The translations under genes and the position numbers were made by a program. This document shows positions 1 to 14,869 of a stretch of DNA of 64,000 bases, piece by piece (position 1 is the first letter of the stretch; each line of letters opens with the position of its first letter). Under the pieces are notes generated by a model. It saw nothing but the letters and a program-made list of their open reading frames with translations, had not been told where the DNA came from and searched no databases. Source of the DNA: Hydractinia symbiolongicarpus (taxonomy: Eukaryota > Cnidaria > Hydrozoa > Anthoathecata > Hydractiniidae); assembly GCF_029227915.1 (NCBI RefSeq), contig NC_079880.1, positions 6,698,001 through 6,762,000 of the forward strand. Direction: 5' to 3'.

Positions 1-783
1 TTTTGTGCCCTCTTTCCCTTCGACGAAATAGCACTTGGTTGTGTCAGCGATTATTCTAAACCCCATAAACTCAAGCTTAAACAGACCTTCTGTTCGACTC
101 GAGTACTTGTCGGTTACGAGCCAGTTTTTCACGTCTTTGTCGTACTCGTCAAGCAGTTCAGGGCGAACGACATCACGTAACTCTTCTCCAGAGATGGCAA
201 AATAGGCACTGTCCGTATCCATGTAAATATATTCAAAGTCTCGACGATCCACGTACTTGTCGATGAAGTCATAATAGAACTCAAGCATACGCAATTTGGC
301 CAGCTGGTACACTGCAATGCCGCACTGGTATGCTCTGTCGACATGCACCTTTTTCTTTCCTTCTTTGATCTCGTAAGCATCACCTATCTCTTCAAGATCT
401 TCAAGGTATGACGATCGCAATGCTGCATCCACCTTCTTTTCATCTCTGGTAAAGGTGGTGTTCGCGTGCCTCGCTAGATCTTCGATCATTTTCCCATAGA
501 ACGAGTTCCCTTTGAGCTTGGCTGTCTCTCCCGCAATACGCTTGTCAGGGTCCTTATCGGCTTGTCGTCGTGCATCCGCAATTTCTTCCGGAAACCATGC
601 AAATGGCTTACCTCGTTTGTACTTGATGAACTGGTGAAACGCTGTCACCTTCAGGCCATGGTCGAGGTACCACTTAAGCACCGGAGTGTACAGCAAGATC
701 TTTTCAGCTTTCATCAACCCTAGAAGCTTACGTGTACCTGGAATACGTTTGTGCCCTGTTGCTTTTAGGTACTCGTGCATGTG
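1..783 (-). CDS. DNA polymerase B fragment (virus/mobile-element type), cut by satellite and by window edge
   Basis: This is an uninterrupted minus-strand frame from about 783 down to base 1, continuing out of the window. It holds the catalytic half of a family-B DNA polymerase: motif B (KLKGNSFYGKM, about 490-525) and palm motif C (YMDTDSAYF, about 200-230), followed by the start of the thumb. Motif A and the exonuclease domain, expected upstream, are absent because satellite DNA begins at about 784-786, just beyond the ATG at 780. It is clearly different from the polymerase at 30.4-34.5 kb: motif B has NSFYG instead of NSFFG, and the residues around both motifs differ. From memory it resembles the organellar/viral-type polymerases found scattered in coral and other invertebrate genomes. 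The base composition is less AT-rich than the satellite. It is probably a relic of a second virus-like element, since a polymerase lacking motif A cannot be active. Confidence 0.85.
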
Positions 784-785
784 CT

Positions 786-3700
786 CAGTCCGTTTGAGTT
801 ACAATGGTTGGGTCACATATTCGTACCAACATGTATTTAGCGATATTTATCTGTTATTACTAGGTTGTATCGCTTTTAACAGTGAAACGATTGAATGTGG
901 GACTTAATTGAACTAACTTTGGACTGTTACCTGATAAATGTGATAAATGTGACAATTGGACTCCAAGATATAACATTCATCTTAATTTGACATGATTGCC
1001 GGAACTGAGCAATTACACTGGGCGCTGTGGTAGCGGTTCATTTAAAATTTTAGATAAAAAAATCATTCTTTACCGTGGGACCAATCCTAGCCGTTATTGC
1101 GCGCTGAAGAAATAGCGAAAGTTTCAAAAACTACATTTTATTGACTTTCTAACGATGTCAATCCGTTTGAGTTACAACGGTTGGGTCACATATTCGTGCC
1201 AACATGTATTTAGCGATATTTTTCTGGTATTACTAGATTGCATCCCTTTTACCAATGAAACGATTCACTGTGGGACTTAATTGAATTAACTTTGGACTGT
1301 GACCTGATAAATGTGATAAATGAGAGAATTGGACTCAAAGAAATATCATTCTTTTTAATTTCACGTAATTGCTGGAACTCAGCGTTTACACTGGGCGCTG
1401 TGGTAGCACTTCATTTAAAAATTTAGATAAACAAGTCATTTTTGCTGTGGGACCAATCCTAGCCGTTAACACGCGCAGAAGAAATAGCGACAGTTTCAAA
1501 AACTACATTTCATTGACTTTCTAACGGTATCAATCCACTTCAGTTTCAACAGTTGCGTCACATACTCGTACCAACATGTGTTTAGCGATATTTCTCTCAT
1601 ATTACTAGGTTGCATCGCTTTTAACAGTGAAACGGTTGACTGTGGGACTTAATTGAACTGATTTTGGACTTTGACGTTATAAATGTTATAAGTGAGATAA
1701 TTGGACTCCAAGAAATAACATTCTTCTTCATTTGACATGATTGCCGGAACTCAGCGATTATACTGGGCGCTGTGGTAGCGCTTCATTTAAAAATTTAGAT
1801 GAATAAGCTATTTTTTACTGTGGGACCAATCCTAGCCGTTATCGCGCGCTGAAGAAATAGCGACAGTTTCAAGAACTGCATTACATTGACTTTCTAACGG
1901 TGTCAGTCCGTTTGAGTTACAACGGTTGGGTCACATATTCATACCAACATGTATTTAGCGATATTTATCTGTTATTACTAGGTTGCATCGCTTTTAACAG
2001 TGAAACGATTGAATGTGGGACTTAATTGAACTAACTTTGGACTGTTACCTGATAAATGTGATAAATGTGACAATTGGACTCCAAGATATAACATTCATCT
2101 TAATTTGACATGATTGCCGGAACTGAGCGATTACACTGGGCGCTGTGGTAGCGGTTCATTTAAAAATTTAGATAAAAAAATCATTCTTTACCGTGGGACC
2201 AATCCTAGCCGTTATTGCGCGCTGAAGAAATAGCGAAAGTTTCAAAAACTACATTTTATTGACTTTCTAAGGATGTCAATCCGTTTGAGTTACAACGGTT
2301 GGGTCACATATTCGTACCAACATGTATTTAGCGATATTTTTCTGGAATTACTAGATTGCATCTCTTTTACCAATGAAACGATTCACTGTGGGACTTAATT
2401 GAACTAACTTTGGACTGTGACCTGATACATGTGATAAATGAAAGAATTGGACTCAAAGAAATAACATTCTTTTTAATTTGACGTAATTGCTGGAACTCAG
2501 CGTTTACACTGGGCGCTGTGGTAGCACTTCATTTAAAAATTTAGATAAACAAGTCATTTTTGCTGTGGGACCAATCCTAGCCGTTATCGCGCGCTGAAGA
2601 AATAGCGACAGTTTCAAAAACTGCATTACCTTGACTTTCTAACGGTGTCAGTCCGTTTGAGTTACAATGGTTGGGTCACATATTCATACCAACATGTATT
2701 TAGCGATATTTATCTGTTATTACTAGGTTGCATCGCTTTTAACAGTGAAACGATTGAATGTGGGACTTAATTGAACTAACTTTGGACTGTTACCTGATAA
2801 GTGTGATAAATGTTACAATTGGACTCCAAGATATAACATTCATCTTAATTTGACATGATTGCCGGAACTGAGCGATTACACTGGGCGCTGTGGTAGCGGT
2901 TCATTTAAAAATTTAGATAAAAAAATCATTCTTTACCGTGGGACCAATCCTAGCCGTTATTGCGCGCTGAAGAAATAGCGAAAGTTTCAAAAACTACATT
3001 TTATTGACTTTCTAAGGATGTCAATCCGTTTGAGTTACAACGGTTGGGTCACATATTCGTACCAACATGTATTTAGCGATATTTTTCTGGTATTACTAGA
3101 TTGCATCTCTTTTACCAATGAAACGATTCACTGTGGGACTTAATTGAACTAACTTTGGACTGTGACCTGATACATGTGATAAATGAAAGAATTGGACTCA
3201 AAGAAATAACATTCTTTTTAATTTGACGTAATTGCTGGAACTCAGCGTTTACACTGGGCGCTGTGGTAGCACTTCATTTAAAAATTTAGATAAACAAGTC
3301 ATTTTTGCTGTGGGACCAATCCTAGCCGTTATCGCGCGCTGAAGAAATAGCGACAGTTTCAAAAACTGCATTACCTTGACTTTCTAACGGTGTCAGTCCG
3401 TTTGAGTTACAATGGTTGGGTCACATATTCGTACCAACATGTATTTAGCGATATTTTTCTGATATTACTAGATTGCTTCGCTTTTAACAATGAAACGATT
3501 GACTGTGGGACTTAATTGAACTGATTTTGGGCTGTGACCTTATAAATGCGAAAGTGAGACAATTGAACTCCAAGAAGTAACATTCTTCTTGACTTGACAT
3601 GATTGCCGCAACTCAGCGATTACACCGGGCGCTGTGGTAGCGCTTCATTTAAAAATTAAGATAAAAAAGTTACTTTTTAACTGTTGGATCAATCCTAGCC

Positions 3701-6700
3701 GGTAGCGCACGCTGAAGAAATAGCGACAGTTTCAAATACTACATTTCACTGACTTTCTATCGATGTCAGTCCGCTTGAGTTACAACGGTTGGGTCACATA
3801 TTCGTACCAACATGTATTTAGCGATATTTATCTGTTATTACTAGGTTGCATCGCTTTTAACAGTGAAACGATTGAATGTGGGACTTAATTGAACTAACTT
3901 TGGACTGTTACCTGATAAATGTGATAAATAAAACAATTGGACTTCAAGAAATAACATTCTTCTTAATTAGACTTGTTTGCCTGAACTCAGCGATTACACT
4001 GGGCGCTGTGGTAGCGCTTTATTTAAGAATTTAGATTATCAAGCCTTTTTTTACTGTGGGACCAATCCTAGCCGTTATCGCGCGCTGAAGAAATAGCGAC
4101 AGTTTCAAAAACTGCATTATATTGACTTTCTAATGGTGTCAGTCCGTTTGAGTTACAATGGTTGGGTCACATATTCGTACCAACATGTATTTAGCGATAT
4201 TTATCTGTTATTACTAGGTTGCATCGCTTTTAACAGTGAAACGATTGAATGTGGGACTTAATTGAACTAACTTTGGACTGTTACCTGATAAATGTGATAA
4301 ATGTGACAATTGGACTCCAAGAAATAACATTCATCTTAATTTGACATGATTGCCGGAACTGAGTGATTACACTGGGCGCTGTGGTAGCGGTTCATTTAAA
4401 AATTTAGATAAAAAAATCATTCTTTACCGTGGGACTAATCCTAGCCGTTATTGCGCGCTGAAGAAATAGCGAAAGTTTCAAAAACTACATTTTATTGACT
4501 TTCTAAGGATGTCAATCCGTTTGAGTTACAACGGTTGGGTCACATATTCGTACCAACATGTATTTAGCGATATTTTCTGGTATTACTAGATTGCATCCCT
4601 TTTACCAATGAAACGATTCACTGTGGGACTTAATTGAACTAACTTTGGACTGTGACCTGATACATGTGGTAAATGAGAGAATTGGACTCAAAGAAATAAC
4701 ATTCTTTTTAATTTGACGTAATTGCTGGAACTCAGCGTTTACACTGGGCGCTGTGGTAGCACTTCATTTAAAAATTTAGATAAACAAGTCATTTTTGCTG
4801 TGGGACCAAACCTAGCCGTTATCGCGCGCTGAAGAAATAGCGACAGTTTCAAAAACTGCATTACATTGACTTTCTAACGGTGTCAGTCCGTTTGAGTTAC
4901 AATGGTTGGGTCACATATTCGTACCAACATGTATTTAGCGATATTTTTCTGATATTACTAGATTGCTTCGCTTTTAACAATGAAACGATTGACTGTGGGA
5001 CTTAATTGAACTGATTTTGGGCTGTGACCTTATAAATGCGAAAGTGAGACAATTGAACTCCAAGAAGTAACATTCTTCTTGACTTGACATGATTGCCGCA
5101 ACTCAGCGATTCCACCGGGCGCTGTGGTAGCGCTTCATTTAAAAATTAAGATAAAAAAGTTACTTTTTAACTGTTGGATCAATCCTAGCCGGTAGCGCAC
5201 GCTGAAGAAATAGCGACAGTTTCAAATACTACATTTCACTGACTTTCTATCGATGTCAGTCCGCTTGAGTTACAACGGTTGGGTCACATATTCGTACCAA
5301 CATGTATTTAGCGATATTTATCTGTTATTACTAGGTTGCATCGCTTTTAACAGTGAAACGATTGAATGTGGGACTTAATTGAACTAACTTTGGACTGTTA
5401 CCTGATAAATGTGATAAATAAGACAATTGGACTCCAAGAAATAACATTCTTCTTAATTAGACTTGTTTGCCTGAACTCAGCGATTACACTGGGCGCTGTG
5501 GTAGCGCTTTATTTAAAAATTTAGATTAATAAGCCTTTTTTTACTGTGGGACCAATCCTAGCCGTTATCGCGCGCTGAAGAAATAGCGACAGTTTCAAAA
5601 ACTGCATTACATTGACTTTCTAACGGTGTCAGTCCGTTTGAGTTACAATGGTTGGGTCACATATTCGTACCAACATGTATTTAGCGATATTTATCTGTTA
5701 TTACTAGGTTGCATCGCTTTTAACAGTGAAACGATTGAATGTGGGACTTAATTGAACTAACTTTGGACTGTTACCTGATAAATGTGATAAATGTGACAAT
5801 TGGACTCCAAGATATAACATTCATCTTAATTTGACATGATTGCCGGAACTGAGCGATTACACTGGGCGCTGTGGTAGCGGTTCATTTAAAAATTTAGATA
5901 AAAAAATCATTCTTTACCGTGGGACCAATCCTAGCCGTTATTGCGCGCTGAAGAAATAGCGAAAGTTTCAAAAACTACATTTTATTGACTTTCTAACGAT
6001 GTCAATCCGTTTGAGTTACAACGGTTGGGTCACATATTCGTACCAACATGTATTTAGCGATATTTTTCTGGTATTACTAGATTGCATCCCTTTTACCAAT
6101 GAAACACTTCACTGTGGGACTTAATTGAACTAACTTTGGACTGTGACCTGATACATGTGATAAATGAGAGAATTGGACTCAGAGAAATAACATTCTTTTT
6201 AATTTGACGTAATTGCTGGAACTCAGCGTTTACACTGGGCGCTGCGGTAGCACTTCATTTAAAAATTTAGATAAACAAGTCATTTTTGCTGTGGGACCAA
6301 TCCTAGCCGTTATCGCGCGCTGAAGAAATAGCGACAGCTTCAAAAACTGCATTACATTGACTTTCTAACGGTGTCAGTCCGTTTGCGTTACAATGGTTGG
6401 GTCACATATTCGTACCAACATGTATTTAGCGATATTTTTCTGATATTACTAGATTGCTTCGCTTTTAACAATGAAACGATTGACTGTGGGTCTTAATTGA
6501 ACTGATTTTGGGCTGTGACCTTATAAATGCGAAAGTGAGACAATTGAACTCCAAGAAGTAACATTCTTCTTGACTTGATATGATTGCCGCAACTCAGCGA
6601 TTACACCGGGCGCTGTGATATCGCTTCATTTAAAAATTAAGATAAAAAAGTTACTTTTTAACTGTTGGATCAATCCTAGCCGGTAGCGCACGCTGAAGAA

Positions 6701-9700
6701 ATAGCGACAGTTTCAAATACTACATTTCACTGACTCTCTATCGATGTCAGTCCGCTTGAGTTACAACGGTTGGGTCACATATTCGTACCAACATGTATTT
6801 AGCGATATTTATCTGTTATTACTAGGTTGCATCGCTTTTAACAGTGAAACGATTGAATGTGGGACTTAATTGAACTAACTTTGGACTGTTACCTGATAAA
6901 TGTGATAAATAAGACAATTGGACTCCAAGAAATAACATTCTTCTTAATTAGACTTGTTTGCCTGAACTCAGCGATTACACTGGGCGCTGTGGTAGCGCTT
7001 TATTTAAAAATTTAGATTAATAAGCCTTTTTTTACTGTGGGACCAATCCTAGCCGTTATCGCGCGCTGAAGAAATAGCGACAGTTTCAAAAACTGCATTA
7101 CATTGACTTTCTAACGGTGTCAGTCCGTTTGAGTTACAATGGTTGGGTCACATATTCGTACCAACATGTATTTAGCGATATTTATCTGTTATTACTAGGT
7201 TGCATCGCTTTTAACAGTGAAACGATTGAATGTGGGACTTAATTGAACTAACTTTGGACTGTTACCTGATAAATGTGATAAATGTGACAATTGGACTCCA
7301 AGATATAACATTCATCTTAATTTGACATGATTGCCGGAACTGAGCGATTACACTGGGCGCTGTGGTAGCGGTTCATTTAAAAATTTAGATAAAAAAATCA
7401 TTCTTTACCGTGGGACCAATCCTAGCCGTTATTGCGCGCTGAAGAAATAGCGAAAGTTTTAAAAACTACATTTTATTGACTTTCTAAGGATGTCAATCCG
7501 TTTGAGTTACAACGGTTGGGTCTCATATTCGTACCAACATGTATTTAGCGATATTTTTCTGGTATTACTAGATTGCATTCCTTTTACCAATGAAACGATT
7601 CACTGTGGGACTTAATTGAACTAACTTTGGACTGTGACCTGATACATGTGATAAATGAGAGAATTGGACTCAAAGAAATAACATTCTTTTAATTTGACGT
7701 AATTGTTGGAACTCAGCGTTTACACTGGGCGCTGTGGTAGCACTTCATTTAAAAATTTAGATAAACAAGTCATTTTTGCTGTAGGACCAATCCTAGCCGT
7801 TAAAACGCGCAGAAGAAATAGCGACAGTTTCAAAAACTACATTTCATTGACTTTCTAACGGTATCAATCCGCTTCAGTTTCAACGGTTGCGTCACATACT
7901 CGTACCAACATGTGTTTAGCGATATTTCTCTCATATTACTAGGTTGCATCGCTTTTAACAGTGAAACGGTTGACTGTGGGACTTAATTGAACTGATTTTG
8001 GACTTTGACGTTATAAATGTTATAAGTGAGACAATTGGACTCCAAGAATTAACATTCTTCTTAATTTGACATGATTGCCGGAACTCAGCGATTATACTGG
8101 GCGCTGTGGTAGCGCTTCATTTAAAAGTTTAGATGAATAAGCTATTTTTTACTGTGGGACCAATCCTAGCCGTTATCGCGCGCTGAAGAAATCGCGACAG
8201 TTTCAAAAACTGCATTACATTGACTTTCTAACGGTGTCAGTCCGTTTGAGTTACAATGGTTGGGTCACATATTCGTACCAACATGTATTTAGCGATATTT
8301 TTCTGGTATTACTAGATTGCATTCCTTTTACCAATGAAACGATTCACTGTGGGACTTAATTGAACTAACTTTGGACTGTGACCTGATACATGTGATAAAT
8401 GAGAGAATTGGACTCAAAGAAATAACATTCTTTTAATTTGACGTAATTGCTGGAACTCAGCATTTACACTGGGCGCTGTGGTAGCACTTCATTTAAAAAT
8501 TTAAATGAATAAGCTATTTTTTACTGTGTGACCAATCCTAGCCGTTATCCTGCGCTGAAGAAATAGAGACAGTTTCAAAAACTACATTTCATTGACTTTC
8601 TAACAGTGTCAATACGTTTGTGTTACAACGGTTGAGTCACATATTCGTACCAACATGTATTTCGTGATATCTTTCCGGTATTACTAGGTTGTATCGCTTT
8701 TAACAGTGAAACGGTTGACTGTGGGACTTAATTGAACTGATTTTGGGCTGTAACCTTATAAATTTTATAAGTGAGACAATTGGACTCCAAGAAATAACAT
8801 TCTTCTTAATTTGACATGATTGCCGCAACTCAGCGATTACACTGGTCGCTGTGGTGGCGCTTCATTTGAAAGTTAAGATAAATAAAGTCACTTTTTAGCC
8901 GTGGGACGAATCCTAGCCGTTAGCGCGCGCTGAAGAATTGGAGATATTTTCAAATACTACTTTTCACGGACTTTCTATCGATGTCAGTCCGTTTGAGTTA
9001 CAACGGTTGGGTCAAATATTCGTACCAACATGTATTTGGCGATATTTATCTGATATTACTAGGTTGCATCGCTTATAACAGTGAAACGATTGAATGTGGG
9101 ACTTAATTGAACTAACTTTGGACTGTGACCTAATAAATGTGATAAATGAGACAATTGGACTCCAAGAAATAACAATCATCTTAATTTGACATGATTGCCG
9201 GAACTCAGCGATTACACTGGGCGCTTTGGTAGCGCTTCATTTAAAAATTTAGATAAATAAGTCATTCTTTACCGTGGGACCAATCCTAGCCGTTATCGCG
9301 CGCTGAAGAAATAGCGACAGTTTCAAAAACTGCATTACATTGACTTTCTAACGGTGTCAGTCCGTTTGAGTTACAATGGTTGGGTCACATATTCGTACCA
9401 ACATGTATTTAGCGATATTTCTCTCATATTACTAGGTTGCATCGCTTTTAACAGTGAAACGTTTGACTGTGGGACTTAATTGAACTGATTTTGGGCTGTA
9501 ACCTTATAAATTTTATAAGTGAGACAATTGGACTCCAAGAAATAACATTCTTCTTAATTTGACATGATTGCCGCAACTCAGCGATTACACTGGTCGCTGT
9601 GGTGGCGCTTCATTTGAAAGTTAAGATAAATAAAGTCACTTTTTAACTGTTGGATCAATCTTAGCCGGTAGCGCACGCTGAAGAAATAGCGACAGTTTCA

Positions 9701-12700
9701 AATACTACATTTCACTGACTCTCTATCGATGTCAGTCCGCTTGAGTTACAACGGTCGGGTCACATATTCGTACCAACATGTATTTAGCGATATTTATCTG
9801 TTACTACTAGGTTGCATCGCTTTTAACAGTGAAACGATTGAATGTGGGACTTAATTGAACTAACTTTGGACTGTTACCTGATAAATGTGATAAATAAGAC
9901 AATTGGACTCCAAGAAATAACATTCTTCTTAATTAGACTTGTTTGCCTGAACTCAGCGATTACACTGGGCGCTGTGGTAGCGCTTTATTTAAAAATTTAG
10001 ATTAATAAGCCTTTTTTTACTGTGGGACCAATCCTAGCCGTTATCGCGCGCTGAAGAAATAGCGACAGTTTCAAAAACTGCATTACATTGACTTTGTAAC
10101 GGTGTCAGTCCGTTTGAGTTACAATGGTTGGGTCACATATTCGTACCAACATGTATTTAGCGATATTTATCTGTTATTACTAGGTTGCATCGCTTTTAAC
10201 AGTGAAACGATTGAATGTGGGACTTAATTGAACTAACTTTGGACTGTTACCTGATAAATGTGATAAATGTGACAATTGGACTCCAAGATATAACATTCAT
10301 CTTAATTTGACATGATTGCCGGAACTGAGCGATTACACTGGGCGCTGTGGTAGCGGTTCATTTAAAAATTTAGATAAAAAAATCATTCTTTACCGTGGGA
10401 CCAATCCTAGCCGTTATTGCGCGCTGAAGAATTAGCGAAAGTTTTAAAAACTACATTTTATTGACTTTCTAAGGATGTCAATCCGTTTGAGTTACAACGG
10501 TTGGGTCTCATATTCGTACCAACATGTATTTAGCGATATTTTTCTGGTATTACTAGATTGCATTCCTTTTACCAATGAAACGATTCACTGTGGGACTTAA
10601 TTGAACTAACTTTGGACTGTGACCTGATACATGTGATAAATGAGAGAATTGGACTCAAAGAAATAACATTCTTTTAATTTGACGTAATTGCTGGAACTCA
10701 GCGTTTACACTGGGCGCTGTGGTAGCACTTCATTTAAAAATTTAGATAAACAAGTCATTTTTGCTGTGGGACCAATCCTAGCCGTTAACACGCGCAGAAG
10801 AAATAGCGACAGTTTCAAAAACTACATTTCATTGACTTTCTAACGGTATCAATCCGCTTCAGTTTCAACGGTTGCGTCACATACTCGTACCAACATGTGT
10901 TTAGCGATATTTCTCTCATATTACTAGGTTGCATCGCTTTTAACAGTGAAACGGTTGACTGTGGGACTTAATTGAACTGATTTTGGACTTTGACGTTATA
11001 AATGTTATAAGTGAGACAATTGGACTCCAAGAATTAACATTCTTCTTAATTTGACATGATTGCCGGAACTCAGCGATTATACTGGGCGCTGTGGTAGCGC
11101 TTCATTTAAAAGTTTAGATGAATAAGCTATTTTTTACTGTGGGACCAATCCTAGCCGTTATCGCGCGCTGAAGAAATCGCGACAGTTTCAAAAACTGCAT
11201 TACATTGACTTTCTAACGGTGTCAGTCCGTTTGAGTTACAATGGTTGGGTCACATATTCGTACCAACATGTATTTAGCGATATTTTTCTGGTATTACTAG
11301 ATTGCATTCCTTTTACCAATGAAACGATTCACTGTGGGACTTAATTGAACTAACTTTGGACTGTGACCTGATACATGTGATAAATGAGAGAATTGGACTC
11401 AAAGAAATAACATTCTTTTAATTTGACGTAATTGCTGGAACTCAGCGTTTACACTGGGCGCTGTGGTAGCACTTCATTTAAAAATTTAGATAAACAAGTC
11501 ATTTTTGCTGTGGGACCAATCCTAGCCGTTAACACGCGCAGAAGAAATAGCGACAGTTTCAAAAACTACATTTCATTGACTTTCTAACGGTATCAATCCG
11601 CTTCAGTTTCAACGGTTGCGTCACATACTCGTACCAACATGTGTTTAGCGATATTTCTCTCATATTACTAGGTTGCATCGCTTTTAACAGTGAAAAGGTT
11701 GACTGTGGGACTTAATTGAACTGATTTTGGACTTTGACGTTATAAATGTTATAAGTGAGACAATTGGACTCCAAGAATTAACATTCTTCTTAATTTGACA
11801 TGATTGCCGGAACTCAGCGATTATACTGGGCGCTGTGGTAGCGCTTCATTTAAAAGTTTAGATGAATAAGCTATTTTTTACTGTGGGACCAATCCTAGCC
11901 GTTATCGCGCGCTGAAGAAATCGCGACAGTTTCAAAAACTGCATTACATTGACTTTCTAACGGTGTCAGTCCGTTTGAGTTACAATGGTTGGGTCACATA
12001 TTCGTACCAACATGTATTTCGTGATATCTTTCCGGTATTACTAGGTTGTATCGCTTTTAACAGAGAAACGATTGATTGTGGGACTTAATTGAACTGATTT
12101 TGGACTGTGACGTTATGAATGTTATAAGTGAGACAATTGGACTCCAAGAAATAACATTCTTCTTAATTTGACATGATTGCCGGAACTCAGCGATTACACT
12201 GGGCGCAATTGTAGCGCTTTATTTAAAAATTTAGATGAATAAGTAATTTTTTACTGTGGGACCAATCCTAGCCGTTATCCCGCGCTGAATAAATAGAGAC
12301 AGTTTTAAAAACTACATTTCATTGACTTTCTAACAGTGTCAATACGTTTGTGTTACAACGGTTGAGTCACATATTCGTACCAACATGTATTTCGTGATAT
12401 CTTTCCGGTATTACTAGGTTGTATCGCTTTTAACAGTGAAACGGTTGACTGTGGGACTTAATTGAACTGATTTTGGGCTGTGACCTTATAAATTTTATAA
12501 GTGAGACAATTGGACTCCAAGAAATAACATTCTTCTTAATTTGACATGATTGCCGCAACTCAGCGATTACACTGGTCGCTGTGGAGGCGCTTCATTTGAA
12601 AGTTAAGATAAATAAAGTCACTTTTTAGCCATGGGACGAATCCTAGCCGTTAGCGCGCGCTGAAGAATTGGAGATATTTTCAAATACTACTTTTCACGGA

Positions 12701-14515
12701 CTTTCTATCGATGTCAGTCCGTTTGAGTTACAACGGTTGGGTCAAATATTCGTACCAACATGTATTTGGCGATATTTATCTGATATTACTAGGTTGCATC
12801 GCTTATAACAGTGAAACGATTGAATGTGGGACTTAATTGAACTAACTTTGGACTGTGACCTAATAAATGTGATAAATGAGACAATTGGACTCCAAGAAAT
12901 AACAATCATCTTAATTTGACATGATTGCCGGAACTCAGCGATTACACTGGGCGCTTTGGTAGCGCTTCATTTAAAAGTTTAGATAAATAAGTCATTCTTT
13001 ACCGTGGGACCAATCCTAGCCGTTATCGCGCGCTGAAGAAATAGCGACAGTTTCAATAACTGCATTACATTGACTTTCTAACGGTGTCAGTCCGTTTGAG
13101 TTACAATGGTTGGATCACATATTCGTACCAACATGTATTTAGCGATATTTCTCTCATATTACTAGGTTGCATCCCTTTTAACAGTGAAACGGTTGACTGT
13201 GGGACTTAATTGAACTGATTTTGGACTGTGACGTTATAAATGTTATAAGTGAGACAATTGGACTCCAAGAATTAACATTCTTCTTAATTTGACATGATTG
13301 CCGGAACTCAGCGATTATACTGGTCGCTGTGGTAGCGCTTCATTTAAAAATTTAAATGAATAAGCTATTTTTTACTGTGGGACCAATCCTAGCTGTTATC
13401 CCGCGCTGAAGAAATAGAGACAGTTTCGAAAACTACATTTCATTGACTTTCTAACAGTGTCAATCCGTTTGTGCTACAACGGTTGAGTCACATATTCGTA
13501 CCAACATGTATTTCGTGATATCTTTCCGGTATTGCTAGGCTGTATCGCTTTTAACAGAGAAACGATTGACTGTGGTACTTAATTGAACTAATTTTGGACT
13601 GTGACGTTATAAATGTTGTAAGTGAGACAATTGGACTCCAAGAAATAACATTCATCTTAATTTGACATGATTGCCGGAACTCAGAGATTACACTGGGCGC
13701 TTTAGTAGCGCTTCATTTAAAAACTTAGATAAATAAGCAATTTTTTACTGTGGGACCAATCCTAGCCGTTATCCCGCGCTGAAGAAATAGAGACAGTTTC
13801 AAAAACTACATTTCATTGACTTTCTAACAGTGTCAATACGTTTGTGTTACAACGGTTGAGTCACATATTCGTACCAACATGTATTTCGTGATATCTTTCC
13901 GGTATTACTAGGTTGTATCGCTTTTAACAGAGAAACGATTGACTGTGGGACTTAATTGAACTGATTTTGGGCTGTAACCTTATAATTGAAAAATTAAGAC
14001 AATTGGACTCCAAGAAATAACATTCTTCTTAGTTTGACTTGATTGCCGGAAGTCAGCGATTACACTGGGCGCTGTGGTAGCGCTTCATTTAAAAATATAA
14101 ATGAATAAGTAATTTTTTTACTGTGGGACCAATCCTACCCGTTATCCCGCGCTGAAGAAATAGAGACTTTTTCAAATACTACTTTTCACGGAGTTTCTAT
14201 CGATGTCAGTCCGTTTGAGTTACAACGGTTGGGTCACATATTCGTACCAACTTGTATTTGGCGATATTTATCTGATATTACTAGGTTGCATCGCTTATAA
14301 CAGTGAAACGATTGAATGTGGGACTTAATTGAACTAACTTTGGACTGTGACCTGATAAATGTGATAAATGAGACAATTGGACTCCAAGAAGTAACATTCA
14401 TCTTAATTTGACATGATTGCCGGAACTCAGCAATTACACTGGGCGCTGTGGTAGCGCTTCATTTAAAAGTTTAGATGAATAAGTCATTCTTTACCGTGGG
14501 ACCAATCCTAGCCGT
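786..14515. repeat. Satellite array, left block (about 372-bp monomer)
   Basis: This is head-to-tail tandem repetition of a monomer of about 372 bp. The word CCAATCCTAGCCGTT starts at 1081, 1453, 1826, 2199, 2571, 2944 and 3316, giving intervals of 372-373. About 37 monomers are present. Invariant words include GGGACTTAATTGAACT, TTCATTTAAAAATTTAGAT and CATATTCGTACCAACATGTA. Monomers differ by a few to about 20 percent and fall into types that recur in fixed order. No open frame of note occurs, and nothing else is inserted before 14516. The first partial monomer joins the polymerase fragment at about 784-786. Confidence 0.97.
3767..6750. repeat. Four-monomer higher-order repeat, about 1,490 bp
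   Basis: The diagnostic monomer variant with CAGTCCGCTTGAG occurs at 3767, 5257 and 6748, spacings of 1,490 and 1,491 bp, and again at 9733, which is 2,985 bp later. The intervening monomers repeat in the same order with nearly identical sequence. The amplified unit here is therefore four monomers, not one. Confidence 0.85.
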
Positions 14516-14827
14516 AGAGATAGGAAAATGCGGATGTTAGTGCAATCATGTCAAATAAGCGGGCATATCCGTTAAATCAACGTAAAAAGGTCCATAACAT
14601 CCCTTAGCACTTTACCATTCTACGTCAAATTATGGATCATCCCCGTTAAATCGACGATAGAAGAGTCCATAAAATCCGTTAGCACTTTACCACTTTACGT
14701 CAAATTATAGAGCATGCTCTATAATATCCGTCCAAAACCCCCTCCATCCCCCACCCCCTCCCCGTCCCATGGTTCCCTCCCCACCCTCCCCTGTTGTGTC
14801 CTATAAATTATAGTGATATGTGTCTAT
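14516..14827 (+). repeat. Left TIR of the truncated Maverick copy
   Basis: It is practically identical to 19541-19852, including the 22-bp palindrome (14704-14725), the C-rich tract and the tandem 74-bp unit. The minus-strand hairpin seen after the first gene of the full copy is also present here at 14826-14850. Confidence 0.95.
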
Positions 14828-14869
14828 CTTTACCAGAAACAAGTAAAGATGATTGCAATGTTGCAAGGT

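Noticed and set aside
129-383. 84-aa minus-strand open frame.
   Set aside because: It overlaps the polymerase fragment in a different frame; the frame with motifs B and C is the coding one.
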